Below are positions 55,181-64,000 of a stretch of DNA of 64,000 nt, in pieces. This DNA is from Aurelia coerulea. Taxonomy: Eukaryota > Cnidaria > Scyphozoa > Semaeostomeae > Ulmaridae. The stretch spans positions 2,418,001 through 2,482,000 of the forward strand of contig CM076953.1 in the NCBI GenBank assembly GCA_039566865.1. Reading direction: 5' to 3'. Each line of letters starts with the position of its first letter. The stretch's first letter is position 1. Under the pieces are notes generated by a model that did not search any database, had not been told where the DNA came from, and saw nothing but the letters and a program-made list of their open reading frames with translations. A program made the position numbers and the translations under genes.

Positions 55181-56485
55181 AGCTAAAGTTTAACGTAGAA
55201 AGAAGCTGGAATTAATTAGTTATAATAGAAGCTAGTTTTATAAACTTAGAATTTCAAATTAGATTCTGAACACACAAAGCACATTCATTGGATACAAATT
55301 CTGTCGAAGGTTATGCATTTGCGATGGCATAGATTTATCCCAGATTTATGCGGATTGAAAAGTTAAAGAAATATCCCCTGCTTGTGCCGAAAGGTTTGAA
55401 AATTTTGAAAGATATTAATGTACAATGTTATCATCGCGAAAAAAACTCAAGAATATTCACAAGGTTTTAATGATCTTTGAGAATTGTTCACATTCTAATA
55501 GGAGTTTTTGAAAGGTGTGGAAGTCTTGAATTTCTCAAAAAATTTTAAAGCATTTCAATTTTCTTCAAAGGTCTTACACCAAGGAAATGTCGCCATTAAT
55601 GCACGCACGGCTTGCATTGGACGATAAATTCTCATAGATCTATTAACATGAAAACGTTATTTTCAAATTTGTTCGGGGTATGGTGAAGCTCACCTCTTTT
55701 AGTGGTGGCCCCAGCTCTAAAAGATTCGAAAGCCGTGGAGGGGATTCTGACGTAATTTTTCAGTCTAAAGGAATACCCACCAAATTGTCTGTCATTGTTC
55801 TTTGACAATTTATTCCAACTTTTGGAATCTGGGGAACACGCCCCCCAGCCCCCCCCCGTGGCACCGCAATTGACCTCATTTAAATTTTTACGAGAAATTT
55901 TCAAACCTAATTCATTACATTCAGAAAATGATGCTCTTTCCATGGAAATACGACCGTAAGTTGTCCTTACAAAGCTTAAAAAATGTAACAACTAGACATA
56001 AAGAATACCAACACAACAAAATCTTGTTATTTTCAAGTCCATTCTATTAAACTTTTCTTAATTATATACACTAATTATTTGAGGCAATATTCTCAATAAA
56101 TGCCATAAGAAAAGACGGAATGAATCATTGTGAATGGATGGTGGAAAGGGCTGAAACGCCATACGGTCAGAATATGAAACCCTCGATTTCAAAGGCGGGA
56201 AAGGATTCAACAATGACATGTTTAGTTACAACTTCTTGAGCAAAACCCAAGAACTGTGAACCAAAATTCAGTAGTGTAAAAAAGTTTACTATCTGGGAAC
56301 GTTGGTTATGGCTGGAAAATGTCTGCAAAAATTTTGCTGGGGATAAAATACCAAAATCTTTGTTTTCTCTATATAACGGTGGGCTAAAAATTGAACCCCA
56401 AAGGTAAACAATTTCTGAAAAATATTCTGAAAGCTAGATTTTGATGAAATCTATACCACACTAAGTACAACATAAAATACACATA
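55181..56485. other. Intergenic stretch between RABL3 and USP22
   Basis: No gene recognised. A C-rich block at about 55,840-55,870 within a decayed repeat (GGGGAACACGCCCCCCAG) resembles fragments in RABL3 intron 2 (about 41,880-42,000). Confidence 0.45.
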
Positions 56486-57323
56486 CCGGGTGAGCAAGAA
56501 AAAAGTTCCCACATTTGAACATTCATAGTATTTGAATACTGGATGGATTGGAATAAATCAATATTTGCTTGACAGCCAAAAGATCGACGTATTTTTGTGA
56601 TTTTTTTCGCCTTGTTACAAGCATTCGAAAAATTGGTAAATTCAAATTCATAAAATCTTTGTGGTTGCAAAATGACTGAAAAAGGCCTAAAATACATGAT
56701 CAAATCATAAAAGACGCCTCGCTCAGAACAACAGAGAAAAAGCAATTTCTCATGGGTGAGAGATATCGTCTGCAGATGAATTGCCATGGGATTGAAACTC
56801 TTTAGTATCTGTTTGAGAATCTATGTCTTATTACTCTTGAGAGAGGTGAAACGCCCGTGTGTATTGTTCTGAGTGAGGAGAGTCCTAACGATTTGATCAA
56901 GTGTTTTAGGCCCTTAGTCATTTTGCAACCATGAAATTTTTGTAAAGTTGAATTTACCTATATTTGCAGTGCTCGTAAGAAGACGAGAAAATCACCAAAA
57001 TATTTCGATCTTTTGACTTTTAACTAGAAATTGAATCATTCAAATCCATGAAGTACTTGTGGTGCTACGAATTTTCAAAAGTGGGAGTAGATTAGGTAAA
57101 GATCAGTTCATTATCACCTGTAGTTATAGAGAAATGAGGTTCAGCAAAAAGATGGTCACGAAAATGACTAACAAAATTACTTGATTATAGACAATAACCC
57201 ACCAACGTATCTCATATACATTGTCTGTTTAGAAATTGTTCATGGACCCTAAAAATGCTCTTGAAAAATGTCTGAACATTTACATCCGAAACGATTTCTG
57301 GGAACGTACTTTTTCCACCTCTG
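56486..57323. mobile_element. Long inverted-repeat element with CCGGGTGAGCAAG end
   Basis: Long imperfect inverted arms: for example TTGCAAAATGACTGAAAAAGGCC in the left arm matches the complement near 56,910-56,930, and AAAAGATCGACGTATTTTTG its counterpart near 57,000. The left end follows TA; the right end (near AGTACTTTTTCCACC) is approximate. Internal CTCGCTCAGAACAA and TTGTTCTGAGTGAG mark the centre. Confidence 0.55.
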
Positions 57324-57621
57324 CCTAAGTTCCTGGAAATTTAGGGCTAGCTATCTCTACGAAAGTTAAACAATATTTGGAGAACCTTCAGTCCCCAGTC
57401 CACAGTCGTAAAATTATTGACCTTTGGTTTGGTTCGCAATTAGAAATTATTCACCTGAAATATCTTACCCTCCATAAAACTGGATACGAAAATATAGCAA
57501 CCTCTCTCGTTAATTCTGTCGCACTACTATCTCCAACCATTAACAATGTTCCATTCAAGATTCAATTAGAAACTAAGAATTCAGAAATTGTCACATGTCC
57601 AGCTATTTGTCCATAATTTGG

Positions 57622-60600
57622 TCACTCGTATTCTAAGATTTGCTTGTGGTAGAACAACAGGTACCTAGAACAATGGAAATATTCGTTAAAAATTATTGTA
57701 ATAGTGACAAGTACCTCTCTTTTTACTTCAGTGTTTGCCTAATTTGCCAAGGTTGTCTAGATTAGGCCAACCACGATGATGTCTGGAACTGTTCGTATCA
57801 CAAACATCATCGTGATTGGCCTAATCTAATCTAGACAAACTTTGCAAATTTGGCAAACACTACAGTAGAAAGAGAGGTTTTTGTTACTTTCATACTAATT
57901 TTTCCCCATTATCTGTGGATGAAAAATTCTCTGAGTATTTAGAACATTGATACATTTGCGTGAAACAGTTCTTACACAGTCACATATAAGAATGGTTTTT
58001 GAAAATAAACCATGGCTCAAAACTTGCAATGAAAAATTTTACCTTCAAAGCGCAAGCGAAAACACTTCTTCTCGAACTAAGGATACCACGTTGGAAGAAA
58101 GTAAACTTTCAGAGAATGGGTTTCGCTAGAGAAGTAATTTGTCTAATGTGTACATGCATCAGTAATCAGTAAACTAGGACAGATAATGTTACAATAGAAC
58201 TCGCTACTTTTCATTGACACCAAGATACAAAGCAATGTGTGATTGCAGACAAAGGGAATTCCATGCTCGGTTGGTCAAGACATAAACAAAAACAAAACAA
58301 GCCGCAAAAATTGCCCTGAAACTCGGGTCGCTAGCGCGCTCGTTGTGCTTTCCAGAAATGGTACGAAAAAAATAAAATGCCCGAGGCAGAAGTTTAGATA
58401 TATCCTTCTTCTTTCGATATGTGCTAATATTTGCTTTTTAAAACCATTTCTGAAATGCACAACGACCGAGCTAGCGACCCGGGTTTCAGGGCAATTTTTG
58501 CGGCTTGCTTTGTTTTTGTTTATGTCTTGGCCAACCGATCATGGAATTCCCTTTGTCTGCAATCACAAATTGCTTTGTATCTAGGTGTCAATAAAAAGTA
58601 GCGAGTTCTATTGTAACATTATCTGTCCTTGTTTTTTACAGTATCCATTCGAAACTTTTCAGCAAACAAGCGCGCCTTTGATGATTTTAATTCCCTTGCA
58701 CATTTAATTCAGTTGTTTCAACCCTTGCCCCGTTTATTGCAGCCGTTCACTCTATTCCACACGCAAAATTAAGAATGCAAAAATCAATCATCTTACCCCT
58801 CGCTAGTCAAAACTTCATCTAGTGTTGCCTTTGTTAGCCACGCATCGTCACATTTATACCACTGAAAGAAAAAAATTCGCTTTATCACACAGCTGAAAAA
58901 TTAACTCTTGGAATACTTGCATCATCATTGGGTTATGCAAATATTGAAGGAAGCAGCACTACGCCAATAAAATATTGATTGTTCCTTCATTATACATTGC
59001 ACAGAAAAAATTGCTTCTGTTGTCATGATCCAACTTACTGTCTCTAACAGATATCAAAATAATTACCTGATCTTTCTCTTGTCTCACATAGCACATATAA
59101 TGCCCAACTTCTAATGTTCCAGAATGAATAACTACTGCGAACAGTGAGTATCTGACAAAATGAAAGAAAATTTTCGCGATTTGAGGACATTAATTCTCTT
59201 TATTCCTAACATTTAGATTATACATGAAAAAGGCAAGCACACAAAATGAACATCAAAAACAGGAAATATTTGCCATGTCTCTGATCAAACTCTTCGAGTT
59301 ATTATTTCTTACTTTATACCAAGTGAGTAAAAAAGTTAAAATGTTTTTAAAAGAAGACAAAAGATTTAACTTACTTATTATCAAGGCAGATGTGTGACTT
59401 TTTATGATTGATATATTTATTATTTTCCGAATTCCTGAAACGAAAAACATAAAATAAATTCAACGAAAGGTCAAAACTGATAAACATTACTAGGAAGGTA
59501 AAATTTTGCAGAAAGTATACAGTACAGTATATTACCCCGCCACTAAGAAACTGACTTACAAGAAACAGCAGCCTGCCAGATGGCACCATAGTTATTGTCC
59601 AACATGTGGTTGATATAACATTTATATAATATTTATAAGAAACCAAGCAGCCTGGTTTTACAAAATGAGTTTGTTAGTGGCGGGGTAATGTACAGTATAG
59701 TACAGGCTTTAAGAATTCTTGTTTAAGAAAGTTGACAGTCTTTCATATGGCCCAAGAATTCTTATCAAAATGTGAAGAATTCTTGCACATTCTAAAGACG
59801 TCTTTACAAATCTTGTAATGTTAATATGCGAAGGTCTGCACTGTACAGCAAATTTATAGGTATGACCAGTGATATGTGGCTTGGCATTTTGTTTGTTTGT
59901 TTGTCAAATTATTTTACATCGATTATGTACATACTCTAGCTTACTATATACAAATGTACAAAGTAAACTAATCTAAATCGATGGATATATATAATTACAT
60001 AAATAAATATTTTTACAGTATTTTGATAATCTAACTAAATATAGATTTTACAGGGTATATAGTGTTTTTTGGATAACAACAGTACAGGGTGTTTCAGAAA
60101 AATTGTTCGACGTTTGATTAAATATTAAAAAATAACGATAAAATTTACAGGCTCCTGGTTAGATAACCCTTTTCATAAGATTTTAAATTAATTTTTGACG
60201 CAAGAATCTCGCGATTCATGGAATAAAACTTAATCAATGAGAGACGGGGACATGCCAAATTGTGCTCAACAGGATTCCTCCAAGCATCCATAACCTTGAG
60301 TCGATGTTATAGAAAGCTAATTTATCGAGAATGCTTTGTAAATTCCATTTGATTCACTGTGAATAAACGAGATTCTACTTTCACAAAATATGCAATTTAG
60401 GGGGCGTCTGGTTTCAGCTTTCGCACAAACTTGAACTTCAAAAGCTCGTAACTCCGTGAATATATAGCCGATTTGCTAGCTTCTGGTGTCGAAAATTAAT
60501 TTAAAATCTCAGCAATATGGTTATCTTACCTTGGAGCCCGTTCATTATTTCGTTATTTTTTCATATTTAATCAAACGTCGAACAATTTTTGGGACACCCT

Positions 60601-62444
60601 GTACATTATCAAACAACGTATCATTGTCATATTCAAACAGTTACATAGGCATTCCGTTTCAGGAATAAAGATTTGTAACATTGCTTATTCATTATAACAT
60701 TTTTAATTGAACAACTTTGTCGGTAAGGTAAAAGAAATTAAAGCAAATAGAATTGTCAAACTTACGTAGACGCCATGAAAGGTGTCATATCTAATTCTTC
60801 CGGGAATGGTACAAATGTTGAGATTTTCTTTGACTTTTTCGAATGCTCGAAGCGCTGAAATAAATTGATAAATTAATTAGGAATGCTATTGATAAAAAGA
60901 TGACCAAGATTTTGTATATTTCAGTTGATTTAACTCATATTATACCGATGTTTGCGCCAAATAGTGCAAAACATTTCTTTTACACCGTCTTAAGCTCGAT
61001 GTATGAATCCTTCAAAGTTTTAATGTAGTTTTTACTTCTGTAGATATGTAATTCATTACCTTCAAATGAAAACAGACGACGATTGGTAACTTTCGCATTG
61101 TCAGTTGCTTTGTTGATTCCTGCAAGAGAAATCTCACGTGTGAATATTTGGACTAACCTGAAAAAGAACTTGACTAGATGTACCGTAAAAGCTCTATTAA
61201 GCCCCCGGGGGGGCTTACTTAATTTCGGACACTCCAGAGGGGGGCTTAAAGAGAGGGGGCTTACTTATTAGAGAAGGGGCTTATTCACAAATTCAAATGA
61301 CAAAGATATATAGATAGCTTTTCAGTTCTTTTACCCCATATTTTGCCGATTCAACAAACAATTTTACGAGTCAAATACATAAATTCGACACAGTTTTATC
61401 TCAAACCATATCGCACGTAACATGCAGACTTGTTTAGCTAAATAAATGGAAAATCTTTGGTAACTCACGGAATTTGATGTAAGTGGGGAGGGCTTAATAG
61501 AGAGGGGGCTAAATAGAGCTTTTACGGTAGCTATTCAAACTTTCAAATTATATTTTACGCAAAGTTACATTTCAATGTTTACCTGATAACTATGGCAATG
61601 ACTGCATCGAATTTTGGCTTCACTGCCAAGTCTCTCTGCTCTTGTAAAGCTGCAGATGTAATTGAATTACCGTTATTGGAGAAATTATGATTAACTGCTA
61701 TGAACAGTGTTGAACTCGACCGTTGCTCTATAATATTGCTTACACTGAATAAACTAATTTGATAGCGTAAACAAAGTACTTTTGGGCATTTTCCTACTCA
61801 AATTTTTGAAACTTTAATAAACATTTAGGTGACTTTTAAGGGCATTTCAGTGTAGCCTGCGTGCAGACGTAAAACTGTTTTCCGGTAACTTCACATCTTA
61901 ATTTCAGTTTTACGATGGAATGTCAACGATTTAAAGTCTTCACGTCCAGAACTACATTTCTTGTAGCCTGCATGTAGACTCCAAGTCTATTCAGTCTAAG
62001 TTATGCAGCATTGAAAAGAATTGTTAATTACTGTTATAGTCATTCCGTTGAAGCTACTTCGGTGACGCTGCGAATGGGAAAATTCGTGGGGGTATCGTTG
62101 GGGGAATGGAGCAAAAGCAAGGATTCACCTGTAATAAAGCTCTACGCCCCCTGCAGGAGTAATTATATTCTTTTAATGCTGATAGTCTACGAAAATAGAC
62201 TTGAGCAAGTCTACAGTTCTTGAGGACAGTTCAATTTACCAAGATCAAAATTGACAGTACGAACTTTTCAGCCTGGAAATCGCATAAACTTGCACTGTTA
62301 CAAACCTATCACAACATGAAATTATAAGATTTGTTAGGTTGGAACAGGTTTACCTTTCTAAACAAGCCATAAGATCTTTAGGTATTGCTGCATCTGTCGG
62401 TATTGATTGCGTACTCATATCAGAATCTTGAGAACTACAAATAT
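57622..62444 (-). CDS. USP22: USP22/Ubp8-type ubiquitin carboxyl-terminal hydrolase, 3' part (8 exons)
   Basis: Exons, phase-consistent on the minus strand: 62354-62444, 61583-61649, 61060-61119, 60766-60854, 59375-59434, 59067-59151, 58797-58861 and 57622-57664 (560 nt, stop TGA at 57,622-57,624). The order matches the C-terminal half of the USP22 catalytic domain: [20 protein letters not shown] (zinc-binding CxxC), [64 protein letters not shown] (containing the catalytic His), [18 protein letters not shown] and the tail [16 protein letters not shown]22 is the catalytic subunit of the SAGA deubiquitinase module and removes ubiquitin from histones H2B and H2A in the nucleus. The catalytic Cys box and the N-terminal zinc finger should lie on exons beyond 62,445, probably past the window end. 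Confidence 0.92.
57703..57888. mobile_element. Hairpin MITE in the last USP22 intron
   Basis: Inverted arms of about 85 bp: GTGACAAGTACCTCTCT pairs with AGAGAGGTTTTTGTTAC, and GATTAGGCCAA with TTGGCCTAATC near the centre. It lies about 40 bp upstream of the final exon's acceptor. Confidence 0.7.
58173..58632. mobile_element. Foldback MITE, AACAAGGACAG family (divergent copy)
   Basis: Inverted arms with the family core (GCTAGCGCGCTCGTTGTG, ATGCCCGAGG) but different outer sequence (GGACAGATAATGTTACAATA). In the last USP22 intron. Confidence 0.7.
59511..59705. mobile_element. MITE with TACAGTA..TTACCCCGCCACTAA ends
   Basis: The inverted ends TATTACCCCGCCACTAA and TTAGTGGCGGGGTAAT face each other across about 150 bp containing CAGCAGCCTG/CAGCCTGG pieces. 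In USP22, upstream of the 59,375-59,434 exon. Confidence 0.6.
60085..60601. mobile_element. MITE with CAGGGTGTTTCAGAAAAATT ends, TA target
   Basis: 517 bp flanked by TA. Ends CAGGGTGTTTCAGAAAAATT and AATTTTTGGGACACCCTG, with arms of about 70 bp including TCGACGTTTGATTAAATAT and its complement. A different subfamily from 35,932-36,504. In a USP22 intron. Confidence 0.75.
61181..61529. mobile_element. CCGTAAAAGCTC-family MITE, best-preserved copy
   Basis: Inverted ends TACCGTAAAAGCTCTATTAA and TAGAGCTTTTACGGTA, starting and ending in TA. Inside are G-rich AGAGGGGGCTTA units at both ends. In a USP22 intron. Confidence 0.8.
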
Positions 62445-62636
62445 CTGTTCGAAGACAAATAATACAATTTGATTAATTCAATTTAATTCGACAAGACAAA
62501 ATGAAGCACTACGGTAGAAATGACAGGGAAGCACTCGGAAAACGGATGAAGCATATTTGCAAAGGAATTCAGTGACAAATTCAGAACGTTATCACCGGAA
62601 ATAACTGTAGCCTTGTGGCTTTGTCATGCGTCCACA

Positions 62637-62955
62637 AATAGACCTTTTAGCTGTTCTACAAAAAAGAATAGCTAAAAGAACAGAAAAGAACAGAAAATTC
62701 TACAAAGGAGCCTGGATCAAGCGTTATTCTTATGCAATTTTCTGAGCGAGGTTCGATCGAGTGTCAACAGAGCCTTCATCATTTGAAAATGGAACTTTGA
62801 TCCTCCATCGTTCGATCTTTCATCAGAGCTTCCATCATTCGATTGTGCACATTCGAAAATTCTTCAAAAATGCATCACATCACAACATCGTTCAATAGAC
62901 CTTTTAGCTATTCTACAAAAGAGTCTGGATCGAACGTTATTTTTATACACTTTAG
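62637..62955. mobile_element. ATAGACCTTTTAGC-family MITE copies, rearranged
   Basis: One copy begins at 62,640 and a second partial copy at 62,893, both with GACCTTTTAGCT(G/A)TTCTAC. The second is cut off by the next element. Short internal AGAACAGAAA repeats near 62,668 disrupt the first. Confidence 0.6.
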
Positions 62956-63474
62956 CATAATGGTGCTCTTCAGATGTTCAATTAAAGTTTGCTACCATTT
63001 CCATGAAAATCCGTTGAAAAATGATGGAGCTATTACCTTCAGGAGACCAAATTTGCCCGATCACTGAAACCAGCAGTCGATTTTGTCTCACTATTTTGCA
63101 GCGATAAATAGCTTCATGGATTGAAAATGAAAAAGCAGCCTCCAATTTCATAGCTCTCATGAAAATTCCAATAATCCTCGGAGTGTTCCACTATTTCTGA
63201 CCTCACAGCAATTATTTCTTACTTCACGTGAAGATACTTATCACTGCAAAATACATAGTACGACAAAATGGCCGACCGCTGGTTTCAGCCATCAGGCAAA
63301 TTTGGTCTTCTGAAGGTAATAGCTCCAGCATTTCTCAACGGATTTGTACGGGGATGGTTGCAAACTTTAATTGAATATCTAAAGAGCAGCATCACGCAAA
63401 AGTTTTCGAGAATTTTTGCTGTCTTATCGCAATCTTTAGGCAAAACGGGGCACAATTTTTTTGGGACACCCTGT
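62956..63474. mobile_element. CAGGGTGTCCCAAAA MITE, left end lost
   Basis: It matches 35,932-36,504 over CTCTTCAGATGTTCAATTAA and AAAATCCGTTGAAAAATGAT and ends TTTTTTGGGACACCCTG. The left terminal repeat is missing where it joins the ATAGACC repeat. Confidence 0.7.
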
Positions 63475-63548
63475 AGAGTATGTTTCTACTCATCAGTTCT
63501 AAATGCTAGTTTTCTTCGGTCACTGTTTTGAAAAAATCCTCAGAGAAA

Positions 63549-63752
63549 GGTTCCGGCCCCGGGGGGGGTACTTAGTATATTTGTCCGACGGGGATGTGCC
63601 GTTTTTAAGGGTATCGTTTTCACCAATTTTTTCTAGCACAGGGTATCAAAATGAGGCAATTTTTCTAGAGCAGGTTGTCAAAACAAGTCAGAGGGGAATA
63701 TTCTGCTAGATTGGGTCGTTTTTCAAGTACCCCCCCCCCCGGGGTTCCGGCA
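63549..63752. mobile_element. MITE-like repeat with G-run/C-run ends
   Basis: TTCCGGCCCCGGGGGGGGTA at the left mirrors a TACCCCCC...CCGG end at the right, with GTCGTTTTTCAAG and GTATCGTTTTCACC inside. Polymer runs make the ends approximate. Confidence 0.5.
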
Positions 63753-64000
63753 CACAGTAAGAATACACTCTTTTTTCTTATAAGAATACTATAAATTTTT
63801 TCCAGCCTCAATATTCTTAAGAAATTTTTCGTTTTGAGCCTTAACATATTCTTAAAGTATTCTTATTTTTTTCAAATCTGATATGGTTTCAGGGGAACAT
63901 AGTTCAAAGAATTATCATATCATTATGAAGAAATGGTCGAACGAAAGAAAAACTTAAATAAGAATGTTATGAACACCGCAAAACAGGCAACTGCTGGAAA

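Noticed and set aside
57377..57616. 79-codon plus-strand frame next to the USP22 stop
   Set aside because: No recognisable domain and no splice or promoter context; probably chance.
1..64000. CRISPR array, operon, riboswitch or phage-type system
   Set aside because: The DNA is clearly animal nuclear sequence with spliced genes; the repeated arrays seen are transposon parts without regular spacers.

Overview
This 64-kb window is AT-rich, intron-rich nuclear DNA from an invertebrate animal. The genes are metazoan-type and split into many short GT-AG exons, and the gaps are filled with short inverted-repeat transposons (MITEs), foldback elements and a tRNA-derived SINE. I cannot fix the phylum; a cnidarian-like genome would fit, but that is a guess. 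Nothing looks bacterial or viral.

Layout, left to right. (1) 1-7,100: repeats plus one intronless bHLH transcription-factor gene at 4,997-5,398 (+). (2) 7,139-40,820 (-): a complete WDR3 gene (Utp12/Dip2, small-subunit processome WD40 protein). I joined it by hand from 35 exons with consistent phases into 941 codons plus stop. Its introns carry most of the repeats, including a 1.57-kb foldback element beside exon 34. (3) 40,821-41,313: a head-to-head promoter shared by WDR3 (-) and RABL3 (+). (4) 34,776-42,693 is repeated as 42,708-50,542. This tandem duplication covers the shared promoter plus the 5' parts of both genes. The left copy therefore has complete WDR3 but only RABL3 exons 1-3, while the right copy has only WDR3 exons 1-10 but complete RABL3 (49,169-52,845, nine exons, 244 codons plus stop). 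(5) 52,846-57,621: intergenic, with a 1.87-kb non-autonomous hAT-like element. (6) 57,622-62,444 (-): the last eight recognisable exons of a USP22/Ubp8-type ubiquitin protease (SAGA deubiquitinase); its 5' exons lie beyond the window. (7) 62,445-64,000: stacked repeats.

The gene functions are housekeeping: ribosome biogenesis (WDR3), small GTPase signalling (RABL3) and histone deubiquitination (USP22). The most interesting feature is the duplication. Each truncated 5' gene part lies upstream of, and on the same strand as, the intact copy of its gene, and the exon phases would allow splicing from the extra promoter into the intact downstream exons. The duplication may have added a second promoter to each gene rather than made pseudogenes. 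A false duplication from assembling two haplotypes is the main competing explanation.
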